Source: Parascedosporium putredinis (taxonomy: Eukaryota; Ascomycota; Sordariomycetes; Microascales; Microascaceae). From it: a DNA stretch of 64,000 bases. The notes beneath the pieces are model-generated. The model saw only the letters and a program-made list of their open reading frames with translations, searched no databases and had not been told where the DNA came from. The stretch spans positions 2,108,001-2,172,000 of the forward strand of contig CASHTG010000016.1 of assembly GCA_949357655.1 (NCBI GenBank). Reading direction: 5' to 3'. The position numbers and the translations under genes are program-made. This document shows, in pieces, positions 26,001 through 39,300 of the stretch (the stretch's first letter is position 1; every line of letters begins with the position of its first letter).

Positions 26001-29000
26001 AGTTCAATCATAATCTTGTCCTGAAGTCAGTCGCTGACTGTTCCCTTGGTCATGACTGCCAAGCGCCAAAGGGGGATCCATCTCTCACGATGTGGGGCAG
26101 ACTGAACGCCGTGTTCAGTGTTCCTTCCATATTCTTTTAGCGGGTCTCTTGTCCTCAACATTCCCTTGACCAGATGGACACTAGATTCGAGGGAAACAGC
26201 CCTCGTGTCTAATAATGTGAGGGAAGGGGAAAGAGAAAAAATAGTTCCGAAGTTTGAGCATTGATAACCCGCGCCGCCAGCATTCCATGACTCAAGACTA
26301 TTGATCTATCGATGGGTTCGGCCGTAAGCTATTACTGTTGAGTACCGAGGTAGACAGCAAGCAATAATTAGAGGAGGATAGTGGAGGGATTGATCTCTTT
26401 CTCGGACACACTGCTCTCAGGGGGCCGCCCTCTATCACAACATCCCCTGCCCGCAATGATGAACAATGGATTGATCGTCAATCACCAACTTTGAGGGCAA
26501 CCACACACCATGCCTCCACTTCTCCATGCTCCACGCGCTGACGAAACTATTCCCTATTCTGACAATCAGCGAAAGGCTGCATGGCAAGCGCCCTGATAAG
26601 CACTGTTTAGCGCTCTCTCGCCTAAAACTGCTTAAACCACGTACCCCCGGCGAGCTCCCGTCCTCTCGTTCTCACCATTCTCTCGATAGCTTGGATCCTG
26701 AAGTGGCTGCGCTGTTGGAGGGGATGCACGAGCGAGTGGTTCCCTCTTGAAGGCAGCCGTACTAAGAAGGCAAAAGCACCAGGCCAAGACGGGAATTCAT
26801 GAAAGGAAGTTGGAAGAAGGTAAAAAAAAAAAAAATAAACCAAAAAGACAACAGTCGACCACGATAATCTTGCCGTAATTTTTCTTCCCTCAGGGATGTT
26901 GAGCCAGTCAATCCTTGTCTTCCGAGGATCGCCTCTCATCCTGTTGCTTGGCGCAGATGGGAAGACCTTGGGCTTGGTGCGTCGATGCAAGTGGTCGCAA
27001 ATATCGCTGATTGGTTCCAGCGAGCCTGACACCTCCGAAGTCAGGGCCGCGAGCCACACCTCTTCTCGAGGACGGACTTGCATCATTTCGGGTCGGCGAG
27101 CTGTGAAGGTGACTTTGAGTGATGATAAAGTGACAAGCTCTTCGGGCTGATTTACGTTGCCTCGATCTCATTCGCTCGCTCCAATGACCGTTTTCAGAAG
27201 CTAGTAGCTTCTCTTGCTAGGTCTGACTTTCCCGGGTCCCGCTGCTGCATCCCCACACAGTTGACCAAAAATGTCGGAAAGCTTAGCCTTAGTCTGTTTT
27301 TCGTTTCTCTCGTCGCTGAAAGGTTAAGGGACAAAGTCAAATTTCAACCTTGAGCTCCCGGGTTAACTTGGAGGAAACGAAACAGGGTCGATAGGTGACG
27401 CGGTTGGTTCGGCGAAAAAAGCCAAGCTCACAAGAAGAAGCAATAATATGCCCGGTCCTCTACGGACAGCCAATCCGGTCAGCGCAGAGGAACGAGATCC
27501 TAGGCAGGTACGAAGTACTAGGATAAGGAAATGGACAAAAGTGAGCAAAAGAAGCAAGGCTACCCCAATCTTTCTTTTCCTGAATGACCAACACTTCCCC
27601 CAGCCGGGAAAAGGAATTCCCCCTCAAGCCCCTCCAACAACCAAGGCAAGAGTACATCCCCGGTCCACCGCGGATTGGATTGGTCACACTCGGCCGGTTG
27701 CGGTCCAGCCTGGCCGGAGAAAGTCCTCCGTCCCAATGCACGTTGCGCAAAGGATGGAGAAACAAAGCAAATATTGGGCAAGGCGGAGGGAGAGACGGTG
27801 GAACAACAAAGACAGAAAGAACGAAAAATGTTGTTGGTGATGGGCCTCGGCGTTCGACGCAAGGTAGGTTGGTCCATGATGCTAAAAGTCTCAGGCATGT
27901 TCTGCAAGAAGGGTGAAAGCTAGCAAGGAGCTGACCATCCCGTCATTTCCCCCGTCCCGTGTGATGAATACACCGCTGCCGCCCGGGATCTAGAACTGAT
28001 TTGCACCCCAAGCCATGCCGCCCAGGCGCTAGGCAGTCAGAGATCGGCACAACGCTTTCTTGAAAATAGGAAGCTCATGGCTGGAACGGCGCACGATGGT
28101 GGGGGTGTGAGTGAAGCTTTTTGTCTTCCTTTCCTTTTTTCATGTAAACTATTATGCGCCCTGCTTTGGTAGACGAAGAGTGTTCGGCAGGGAGTGTTAA
28201 GGTTAAATCGGGGAGAGCTTTTGGCCTCCACCCCCATTCTACGGTCGGGAAATTCAGAGTTAAAAGGGACTTCTAGCGAAGCTCCTTTCATCGTGTGAAG
28301 GCATGGGCTTACCAGGGGTTCGAGAGTGACTTACGGTGATTGCTGCCCCGTCCAGCCCCGAAAGGGGAATCGGGAATCACATTAATCGCAGCAAAAGGGT
28401 GGCTTGTCAGCCCTGGAGGCGAGTGCGCGTGTGCAATGTGTGTGTTGAGCGTATGTACATGACTGACATGGGGCAACCCAAAAAACCTAACGGACAGCCA
28501 CATCCAGGCACGCAACCGCCGAAATGGCCAATAAGTGAGCCTGTCGAGAGTTGTACAAACCGACAAACCCGGCAGGGAGCCCCGGAGGCTCCAAAATCGG
28601 TGTTGCCAGATCCCCATCTCGATCCACGGGCAACAGGAAAAGGACGGTTATCGCGGAGAGTGGATTTGAGTAACAGTCCCCTTTGGCCTATGGGCGGCGA
28701 GTCATCCCTGGATTATCGACACCTGGTGACTACACTACTAGACATTCGGCAGCCTCTGCCCTCTGTTCCCCTCTTTTGAAGCTGGGGAGTGGCCGTGGCG
28801 AGAATAGGATAGAATGAGATGGGATGATATTTCTCACTCCACGCCTGAGCTTTTGGGAAACTTTTGTTGACCGGAGTGAGTGGCTTGCTGGGGCTTTGCT
28901 TGATCACCCACCCTCTTTTCTCTTTTTTCTTTTTTTTTCTGCTTTCTTTCCCGCCCGCTTCGGGTGGTCACTAATACCTGCCAAAATTATGTGCCAAAGA

Positions 29001-32000
29001 AAACAAGATGCAGGCTTCTCGTAATACCTTGTGCTCGACTTGCAACCGGTTTACAATGCAGTACGACGCAATCTATCCAATATCATATGTTTCCTAGAAT
29101 GGGTTGTCCTCTGGCGGTAACATGTTGAACGCACACTCGTACTCGCTCGAACCTGGGATATCGTTCTGGTTCGATTCACCACGGCAGAGGATAAAGCAAA
29201 CATCTACGTACGCATGCGGGCCCCTTCGCACATCTCGCCGGTCAAGCATTCACCCGCTAGAACCGATCGGTTCTGTGGTGCCTCATAGGTCAGCTGACCA
29301 AGGCAGGTGGGTAGGTTTCTCAAGACTATCCACGCTTGAGGTCACAGCGGGGCTGGGATGCTGGTCCTGAGCAAGGCGAAAGGTGCACCTGGAAAGTGCG
29401 AAATCTAGAATATCCTAGCCTGGCAAGAGGAAGGACGCGAAAATGCAAACAATTCGATCACACCAACACACTCCGCATCATGCTTCTCAGAGGGGAGGAA
29501 AAGCAAGGTTGGTTGGGAGACCGTTCGTAAAATACGACAGGGGGCTGCACTGGCCGGACAAGCACACTATCTGAATGCAGGAGACCGAAACCTAGCTATT
29601 GATGCGACTAGTGTCAGGCGGGAGAGAATCAATCGAGCGAAAGTTCACGCTTTCCGAGGCCGAAATCTTTGGTCTCTTTCCCTTTAGGATCTGATACATT
29701 CGGCCGAAAGAAAGCTCGAGGCATCACTCTACGATTTAAAGGGAGCACCAGGAGAGATCCTTTCTGAAGCGGGATTGCATGCAGGCAGATTGGGCTGGGA
29801 AGTCACACCCTAGCCATGTGCGTCAGATCAGGAGGTGGGGTGAGGGCAGACAGGCCAGGCCAGCCTCGCACCTTCGCCTGTGGGTGGCACGCCGAGCTCC
29901 CACACGCAGGTCAGCTTGAATCGGTGTGGCTTTCGTCACGGTCCAAAACACCAGACCAAAGCCAAGCGGAGTCCCAAGTACCGAGGAGGGTGAGGTTCAT
30001 TTTAGCATGGAGGTGAGTGAATAGCGCCTGCCTATATGAGGAAATTTCTGCGACATGGGGAAAAACGGGGAGGTCAAAGCCTAAAATTCGCCTTTAGTGC
30101 TTTTCGTGGGAGGGGCGTGTGCCTCGCTCTCTGATAGATGCAATATCTTGTCTCCATCTACAAATCTCTCACGGATCTCTTCAATTCAATAATGAACAAA
30201 TGAACAAGTAATCAATTCATCACCCTCGCTCAGTCTAAAGTGCCTGGACGGGCGCTTTGGCTGTTGCGGTGCCGACCTGGTGCCCAACTCTGCAGGCGGT
30301 GGCTGGAACGCCCTTTGCTCGCTCTCGGTACCGTGAGGGGAGGGGGCCACCCCTGCCGTGCCTGCCCGAGTCCTGTGAGCCCTCACTAGAGCGCCTCTCT
30401 TGACTCGGGCTTTAGCGATCCTCACAACCAACGCAGGATAATGCCCACCCTCCCTGCGAGGCGAGACCCGGACATTTGAAAAAGCAAAAAGAGGGCGACT
30501 GGGGGTTGAGATAGACTAGGTTCAATGGGCCATTGGCTGACAGTTGGCAAGATGTAGACCCCGGAGGCATGTGCCAAGGGGCCCAGCGACACCTGACCAA
30601 CTCCTTCGTCAATCCTGACAGGAAGTGTTCGATCCGGGGATGGCATTTTTCATGTCAGAGAATCGCCATTGGCACGATTGCGCGGTATTTTTAGTCCAGG
30701 CAACGACAATCTGAGCCACACCCCAAAGCACCTGTTGAAGGACGACATCAAATGCGCCGTGTCACCCTGTTGGTGATGTGTTGGGGCAGGGGCAAGTCAG
30801 TGGCGATGCGAGATGACGCCAGCGGCTGCGGCACAGTGTTCGCGCTGAGGGCGAGATTGGGCATTGGAAAAGCGACCTTAAACTGAGGTCCCCCACCTCC
30901 CCGCATCGCTTGACGGCGCAAAAGGTGATTGCAGCAGCGGTCGAAATAAGCTCGTTCAGTGAGGCTATTATTTCGCAAACCACAACAGCTCACTCACTTG
31001 GGAGGGGAAGAAGGGGGTGCGAGAATGGGTAGTGTGTGCAAAGGCAGAGGTAACAAATAAAATATGAAGACGAAAAAGAAACCAGACAAGGTACATCAAT
31101 CACTGTGTAACCAGCGCTCTCTGCTACCCTTGTTCTTTTGGTCATGACTCTCTCTCCGTTTTGCTTCTTTGCCAACGATCGGGGCTAAGAGCATCGTTGT
31201 TGCTGAGCCTTGTCGGGAGATCGTGTTACGGCAGTATCTAGGTGGATCCAATCGAGACACTGTTGACCGGTTGTAGACCATCTTCAAATGCCCCGGAACC
31301 GGAAGAGAACACCACCACCCGCCCTTCGCCCCTAGTAGGAGTCATGGAGAATTCGAACAGAGGAGATTACATACAGTAAGGCACAGTAAAACACTTTGAT
31401 GCCTCCATCGAGGATGTTCAGCTGGAAGTCTCGGATATTGCATGGAAAGTCATCGGCGTCCCGGAGATCAACCCATGTAATCGCGGGCGATAACCTTTCA
31501 CCCTCGCTTTTCCCGTTCCCTTCCTCCGCTCTTTTTTTCTTTTGTTGGGTTTTTGGGGATTTAAGGCGTTGGCAAATAGTCGAGGGAAACTGAGGTCGCA
31601 CCCAGATGATTCCCGATGCGCCGCCACCGATCGAGGGAACCAGCCCAAACATCCAGCATCGCAGGCCTTTTGGGAAGGTAATGGCGTTTCCATTTATGAG
31701 GTGGTTACTCAAATGCTGTCCACCATGGCTGGATTGAGTGTGAGTGTGGTGAAATTCCCGTTATTGGCTGTGCAAGTCAAATTTGTTGATGATGCAGTTT
31801 GTCAGGCCGGAGACAGCCCATCACCCACACGGTGTGTGTTGCACAAATTCGCTCATCGGCCAGGCAGTCTGTCGATCAGCAATAGCTTCATGACAAAGGG
31901 AAAAAAAAAAAAAGAATAGGTCGTCCAGTGCACTCGGCAAGGCGGGTGTTCTGCCGCACAAGCAATCATATCTCCTGGATTTCGGCGTTCGATGATTTCC

Positions 32001-35000
32001 GGCCACCCCGGATCCCCGCCGCCGCCGATCGTAGAAGGGTGACGCCTGGCAGGTCAGAGTTAAGCTTGAGAAAAACCATGTACAAATTCTAAACCAAGCT
32101 GACCACGATCTAGACCACGATCGTAAAAGGAATATTGAACGAGGCGGGGAGGGAGCCTTCATAATACACTTTGTGGTCACAAAAATAGCTTTGTATTCTC
32201 CTCGCCTAGCCAGAGAAGAAAGAGGCCAGACAGTTCCAGACAGTTGGAAGAAGCTCTCCCCAACTCGGCGGCGACGTCACCGTGCCTTTGCCTCCGATCA
32301 TCTCCCCAAAAGAACAACATATTATGTTTAGGATTTGCTTTTAGAGAATCAGGCCTAAGATGCGATGCCTCTCATATTGGGGAGAAACACGCACTATTAT
32401 TGATCCTCGTGTCGTCAATTCGGCCGACCTCCAATGGTGAGCCTGACATTGCCAATACATGCGAGGTACTTTGATTCTCGATTGATACGGAAAAAGATTT
32501 GGGTGAGTGCTGCCATGCCGATCCTGTCAACCTTAATCGAGATTGACCCTCAGACAACCCTTTATTCCCCACGTCGGGCCTTTATTAGTCGCTTCGTGGC
32601 TGTTTTTCCTTTTGAGAGAAACAGGCTTGGCGACCTCTGGGCTCTAATTTCGCATGTGTGCCCGCTTGCGCGAATGCGAATTCCTCGACCAACAAGAAAC
32701 AAACATGAGAGGCGCAGCACACGCGCATCCACACATGTTCACACACACGCACAGCTAGGAGAGAGACAGAGAGAGAGAGAGAAGGGGGATGGTGAGGGAG
32801 GTCGATCGACGAGCCTACGTCACCGCTCCCTATTTGTTCCGGTCCTTTGCTCGCAGCTATTGCGGCGTTACTATTTTCCATGCAATGCGAGAACCGAGCT
32901 CAGTCTCCAAGCTACCAAGCTTTGCGATGCTTTGCCTTTGACGAGATGTAGCTTTCCTTTTCCATTTCTTTTTTTCTCCTCCCCTTCTCTTTTTCTTTTT
33001 CTAGTGTCTCTACTCTGAAGAAAGAAGAGGCGGCAAATAGAAGAGGAACAAGGGTAGCCAACGAGTACGAAAATGAGAGGGGGTAAAAAAATAAAATAAA
33101 ATAAAAACCCCCGAAGCCAGATGGTATTAGGACTCCGGAGAGAACTCATTTTGAAATCCAATCTGGCAACCTTTCCCATCGTGTCTACCGAGGTAGGCGA
33201 GATGGCAAAAATATTAGATGATCAAATGGTGCGGTGCACCCTGAGAGCGGCTGGTTCCCAAGTGTCTCGCTTGCACTATCCATGGACAATGGCCTTTGCT
33301 CCGTGCTCTCGTCTAGGCTTTCTCTGTCGAGAAAGGTGAAACATCTGCGGGGAGAGGTTCCAGAATAGTGTTCGTATGGTGTGTGTGTGGTCGCGCGTCT
33401 GTGGGGCTGCGAAGCATTGAGCAGCAGCACCTTGTCGTGGTTGATGTGTGCACTGCATGGTCGGGCAACCCGAAACAAACAGGTAACACACGAGGCTCAC
33501 ACAAAGGACGGGCCTAGGCCTGGATAGCTGCCCACGCATCGTTCAATGCTGCGTGTTCATCGTCTCTTGTTCTTTTTCGCCCTGGCTCTTTCTTTCCGTT
33601 CAATGGTCCCCGCAGGTTGTTTTCATTCTCCACTTTTTCTTCTTTTCCCCCTTTGCTGCAAGTGCGTACGAACTTTGTTCGATTCGGTAAACTGATCCTG
33701 ATGCGCAAGTGCGGATGCGTATTGTTCATGTTGGTTTGTTGGTTGTTTCAACGCCACTATTGCCAATTGACACGGGGGTTGCATCCATTCTTCTCGATTT
33801 TAGCCGCCCCCAAACTCCTAACCCAGCCCTGCTGTCCGTCCGACACAAAAGCGCAAGGAGCAATCCTGGATCAGTAGCTGGTGCGGATGGGGCGAGAAGA
33901 GCGCCCAGTTCATACTTGTACATACACCACCACTTTCACACTCTGCCTTGCCGAAGGGGGTCCACCCACATAATGGCACATCACCACTCCATCATCGAGG
34001 CCTTTGTCTGCTCTCCTGTTGGGGGAGAAGTGTTCTCCTTGTCTCGAGTTGATGGATAGGGTCCATTCGAATGATTGAGACTGTTGCGTGACGATCCCTT
34101 CAAAACTTGGGTCCCTGTTTCTCAAGTCCCAAAGCTCCACTTGGCCGCTTTGCTTTGAATGCGGCAGGAAGAGTATTAGTCGTCGCTGTGTATGCTGTCT
34201 AGGCTCATGGTAGAGCGGGGCGAGAGGGGCTTAATTCAGGCATTTGACCACTGATTTTTATTATCATCATCATTGATTCTCTTGGCCCTGTGGACTGGGC
34301 CGGTTTGGCCTGCCGTGCTGTCTCTGATGGCAGTCCCAAAAGCAGATATGTATGGCCGCAAACCTGTAAAACGGGGCATGCGTATCAAACTGGGGCGACG
34401 ATGCCCATTGTCTCTCTATCTCACATACTCCCTGGACCCTCCCAAGGTCCCAAGGTTATGGTGGGAATTCGACTTAGCCTGGCCGATTTAAGACCTTCCT
34501 CCTAGTATGAGCTCATTTTCCAATAATGGTAGTGCTGGGACAAGCCTGATCTGCGTTGAATTTTCCTTTCCTTTTTTTTTTTTTTTCCTCCTCCCCCATC
34601 CCCCTGCCCCCTTGCTCCTTATCACGATATGGTTCTCTTCTGAGGGAGCGAGTGTACCACAGGGACCAAGGGGATCGTCATCTCATGTCTATATAACCCG
34701 CCTTAACACGGTTTATGGTTCTTTTCTTGCTGAATGCATTATACCCCTTCTCTTATTTCCGTAGTCCCTTTTTTGTTTTTCCTTTTCTTCTTTTTGACTT
34801 CTTCTCCCCCTCGCATTGTTCCCGACCCTAGCTCTGGACCCTTTATGCCACGAGTCTATTGGGCGCATCGCCCGCTTCTGCGCAAATCCCCCGACAGGAC
34901 AGGGTCGAGGCAGCGCACTGATCCCCTCGACCCTCCCCAGTTTCCTGGAACGCGCGGGCTGCCACGCAAGTCGTCTTTCACGGCAGTTTTAGTCGAGTTC

Positions 35001-37290
35001 GATTTTTCTTTTGGGGGCCCTGGCATCTTTCTCTTTTGGATCGGCTCTGACGGCTTCGTTGACGTCGCCCGAACACGTTTTTGGAACGTTTAAAGCCCCG
35101 GGCCCAAACATGCTCTCCTTCCCCCCTTCTTCCTTTGGGTGCGATCCTCTCTCCCCCACTTCTCAGATGTTCCAATTGACCCAAGACTCTAGCTCGCCCA
35201 GCATGCCGCTCTGCCGCCATGCCGCCCTATCCTGTTCTTGTTTGGCGGTCTAGCCTCCGTGGTCCCAAAAACCGCAATGCCCCTGCCTCCCCGTGCCACA
35301 CTATAACAACTCTACCTGGGCACTATATGGTAGAGTACATGGCGCTACTGTAACCTAGTGTATATTACGGTTGTACCCTTCCGCGTACCACTCCCACTTA
35401 GCCGCTTTTCCAGGCCATTTCTCCGATATTTTTACGGGGCTATTGGAGATTGTGAGCTGTCTATCCCCATCCTCGACACCGCCAGTCCACCCCTCTCCCA
35501 CCCCTTTCCGCTTCCTCCATTCCACGAAGGAAGAGAATGGTTAATATTATCGCTGTGCCTCAAGGAACTCGTGCTCCGCATAAGGAGCAGAGTCTATGGA
35601 TGCAAAACCGTCAAGATTGGTAATACAAGGTCGTTCGTGCCTTTAACTAGCCCCTCCGCCCCCCTTCCTCCCCACAGAGCAAGGAGATGGCTATCGAGTA
35701 TTCATACCCTTGGTTTAAGTTGGACAGCGTCGTGTCAAAGAAGAGGGAGCCCAATTCTGATACCTTTGTGTCCCGCCAACCGCTCTCTTGCATTGCATCG
35801 CAGCGCAGACAGCGCCCGTCCGATGGTTCCGGGCACAAGGGAAGGGAGGGGGAACAAGAGTCAGAGGGAATGGCACAGATCGATGATCTACGCATCATCT
35901 CGTCGATTACGTCGTGCCTCGCTGCCGTCATCCCAAGAAAACCAAAGATAAAACAGAAGATAGAATGAAAATGCCCCGAACAGTGACAGGAAGACAGCAT
36001 GAAAATGTGTTCGTGGCCTGCTTTTGCTCACCCATGGTTCTGCGCGGCTTGGCATTTCAAATGGCCAAGTGGTGACGACAGTCGTGAGAGAGTTTGAGAG
36101 CAAGCATAAGGATATGAGACTCCACCATGAGCTCTTCACACGCGATACCTTTACTGGGGGCAACTCTCCGCTAAATCTACGGAAGAGGGGTCGAGAACTC
36201 CGGGGTGCGCAAGTCGCCTGGATCCATTCAAAGTCTCACCCCATCCAACACGCCCAGTTCCTGGTGTGGGAGTGAATGGTTCTACGAGCTGCCTCGCTCC
36301 CAGCGCCACTGCAAAGTCCTGCCGTCCTTTCCTCTTGGCTTCCCAACGGTGGTGACCATCCTCTCTTCGCCCCTCCCCCAGTAGATACCAGGCATCTAGG
36401 ATCCCAACCGCAGGCTCCCCTGCCTGCCGCGACAAACTTTGGGACCCACCTATAAAGTTGTGGGTCTTTGGTGGGGTCGAGACAAAGTACTTTATCGTTT
36501 CTCTGTCGTACTTGCAGACTCTTGGTAGTGGGTCCCTTGTATCAGAGTCTCTATGTGGGAAATACACCGCAGATTTCGACCGTAGTGTGAAGTCACACGT
36601 TCCAGTATCGGCTTCAGCCAGCAACGGTCAAAAACTTTACTCTTCTTTCGTGCACGCCCCCCCACCAGCGCCTTCCCACCCGCTGTCGCCTTCTTCTAAG
36701 ATCGTTGCTTCCCTAATAGAGGGATGGGTGGATGGGTGGATGGCAGGCACGTTTGCCCATTCCCCACATGGTCAGTCCGTGACAGAAGAGTTATTAGTGT
36801 CCTCTGGGCACTCGGCAAGGAACATTGGCATCTTTTCCCTTTTTGACCTGTTCTGGCGCTGTGCCCACGCCATGACTTTTAACCCCGTCCACCTTCCCAT
36901 TCCCACACCCACTCCACTTTCTAAAGTACACTCCTTGGGAGGCTCTGGGTCAGAAAAGACACCCAGAGTGTACTTTCCTTCTCTTGGCCTTTTGTTGCCG
37001 ACACCACATTCTCAGCTTTTTCTTCTTCTTTTTCTTTTTATTACCCTCCTTTTCTTTTCTCTTCTTTTTCCTTTTTTCTTTTTTCTTTTTTTCCGAAGGG
37101 ACGCCACGCCACACACCACATCCATCCACCTACTTGATCCATTACACGCCCTGGTCTACCCCCTCCCCCGCCTCCCGCTCCAACTTCTTCAAACACTGCC
37201 CATCATTCGATGCAGCACTTTAAAAAGACTCTAATCCTCATCTTATTTGAGTAACCAGGGATCTTCCACCTCCACGCCAACGCAACCGCA

Positions 37291-37331
<41 letters not shown>

Positions 37332-37940
37332 CACACCGCGCACCCGCCGGCTTTTCCTTCTTATACACCTCTCCCCAACCATCCTCGATTTTTCAAACTG
37401 ATCTCCCTCCTCCCCTCGCATCACTTCTCGAGACGTCTCACCCATTAACCCTTCGACAGCCTTCCAAATCCCTTGGCACTCGACTCGACTTGCCCTTTCG
37501 AAATACAAGGCACATCATCATCGCCCGCCAAATTTGATCGTCTTTGGCTTGCCGTTCGACCCTCTATCGTCCTGCAGCTGACACACAAGTTTATCCTCCT
37601 CCCCTGAGTTGACCCTCCACCCCCTCTCACTCCGCACATCACGACCTGCGCTGGGCAAGTCTAAGAGAGGAGTAAAGGAATGAGATCACCCTTATAAGGG
37701 ACATCGGATCCACCGGACTGAAGGGCGCTCATCATTTTTCTCACCTCATCTTTACCCTTAAGATCTACGATCTTGTCCTTGCTTTCTTCACCTCAAGTGA
37801 AGATTGGGGAGACGAGACGACAAAAGGAAGAACTTCTTCCAATCACCACCCAAATACCTACCGACTACACCAAGTCCGGAACATCCGCCTCATAGGACAC
37901 CTAGGCGGCGAGCTCGCTCACGCCCAAACAATCGCACACA
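26001..37940. other. Non-coding region, last third of the gene desert, includes the WOPR gene promoter and leader
   Basis: No recognisable gene. The final few kilobases must include the promoter and 5' leader of the WOPR regulator that starts at 37941. Visible elements are T/C-rich tracts at about 34566-34590 and 37018-37092, a short GGATGGGT-type repeat near 36721-36745, and a CA dinucleotide repeat at 37292-37329. C/T-rich stretches close to a start are common in fungal promoters and leaders. Frames that cross this part (such as 36458-37234 +) are low complexity and are not supported as genes. Confidence 0.5.
37292..37329. repeat. (CA)n microsatellite upstream of the WOPR gene
   Basis: About 19 CA units, some 610 bases before the start codon of the WOPR regulator, so within its probable promoter or 5' leader. 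Confidence 0.95.
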
Positions 37941-39300
37941 ATGGAAACGTATTTCGGCCTCGTACGGACACCCGCCGATGCTATCAAGCTCTTCGAAGCT
38001 TGTAGGTTAGGCGTCTTTCCTCGGGTCCAGCGCAGGTTATCTGAAAAGGAGAGGCAATCCATTCGATCCGGATCCGTCTTCGTCTGGGACGAGAGGGAGG
38101 CCGGCATGCGAAGGTGGACGGATGGCAAGTCGTGGAGCGCGAGCCGAGTTTCTGGCAGCTTCCTAACGTATCGCGAAATGGAGGGCAAGCGGGGCGGCGG
38201 TTTCAACAGCCAGCGGAAAACGACTGGTAAGACACCAGAGTCAGGCCGGGGTAGCGACGAGGATCACGACGATGGCGAGCCCGAGGGCTACAGGTATAAG
38301 GCCGACGGTCTGATGAAGCAGTCCTTCAGCATCACCACATCCACCGGACAGCACTTGCACCTTATCTCTTACTTTACCAAGTCTCACAGCCAGTCTTCGG
38401 ACCTCCCGCAGCCATCCACCGACCCCCAGCTCCGTCACATTATGCCGGCCAAGGGGCTTTACCCCGAATCGAGCTGGAGCGATTCGACCGCGGCTCCGGC
38501 CCTCGCAAGAGCTGCCATGACGACAGGCCAGTACATCATGCCTCAACCTCAGCCTCATCAAGTTCAGGGGCCCCCTCCTCACCACCCTCAATATCCTCCC
38601 CTCCCCCGCACTCGGCTAAGCACCAGCCTTACTCATGGCCTCTCTCGCCCGTTACCACGCCCCCTTTCTCCAACAGCCATGCGAGCACTCACTACTCAAC
38701 TGCTCCCCGTATGAGCAGTCGCCGCATCAGGTGGCCCCTCCTCCTCCCCCAGGCAGCTACCCGGCGCAACCTCCTTCGTCTAACAGACTCCCTCCCCGGC
38801 GATGCTGCTCCACCAGCAGCCCCATCAATCTCACCTTCCGCCGCAGCCTCATTATCCCTCGCCGATGACCCCCACCACGCTCAGCACTCGCCCCATACTC
38901 CTCACTACCCTCCTACGCCACAAATGCAATCGCACATGTCGCAGGCGCCCCCTCACTTCCCAACCTCGCGGCCCATGGACTCTCCCGTGGCCCAACATCT
39001 TCAAGCAGCCGCGGCCCAGGCAGTTCTCAACACGGGTGGACTTGCGCCGCACAGCACGACGCCGCCGGCGAGGACTCTCAGCGTCTCGCCTCCCCGAAGT
39101 GCCCGCTCTGACACAGCATCTGCCCAGAACTCTTCGAGCAACACGTCGTACGCCCCCTCGGCCATGGCGCAGACCCCCAACCTGCCTCCCAACAAGGCTA
39201 GCCTTTCGGCTCTATTGCTTCACCCTTGCCCGCGGCTCCCGAGGGCACGTCTGCGAATTCCCCGCGTGGGTGGATGTATGGATGGCAAGTCTATGACTGA
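37941..39300 (+). CDS. SGE1: WOPR-domain transcription factor, Sge1/Ryp1/Wor1 family (five apparent 1-base deletions)
   Basis: Master regulator of morphological switching, conidiation and effector or secondary-metabolite expression in the fungal family Wor1 (Candida), Ryp1 (Histoplasma) and Sge1 (Fusarium); it binds DNA in the nucleus. The start METYFGLVRTPADAIKLFEA is the typical N-terminus. The first WOPR half continues through RVQRRLSEKERQSIRSGS, VFVWDEREAGMRRWTDGK and SWSASRVSGSFLTYREMEGK. The second half is YKADGLMKQSFSI..HLHLISYFTKSH near codons 115-150. A long Pro/Gln/His/Ser-rich tail follows, as in relatives. The tail is broken by frame changes near 38605, 38707, 38800, 38870 and 39215, each repaired by one missing base; corrected length is about 455 residues, ending GWMYGWQVYD. 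No intron is needed. It stands alone, with 36 kb without genes upstream. The symbol is given by family resemblance to Fusarium Sge1. Confidence 0.92.

Noticed and set aside
29150..29200. GGTTCGATTC box resembling a tRNA T-arm
   Set aside because: The flanking bases cannot form the T-stem or acceptor stem, and no A-box partner was seen.
36458..37234. 258-codon + frame just upstream of the WOPR gene
   Set aside because: Its second half is translation of a T/C-rich promoter-like tract and the first half has no recognisable features.
1710..37940. Transposon or RIP-degraded repeat island
   Set aside because: No reverse transcriptase, transposase or terminal repeats were recognised. Composition is not strongly AT-rich and CpG remains common.
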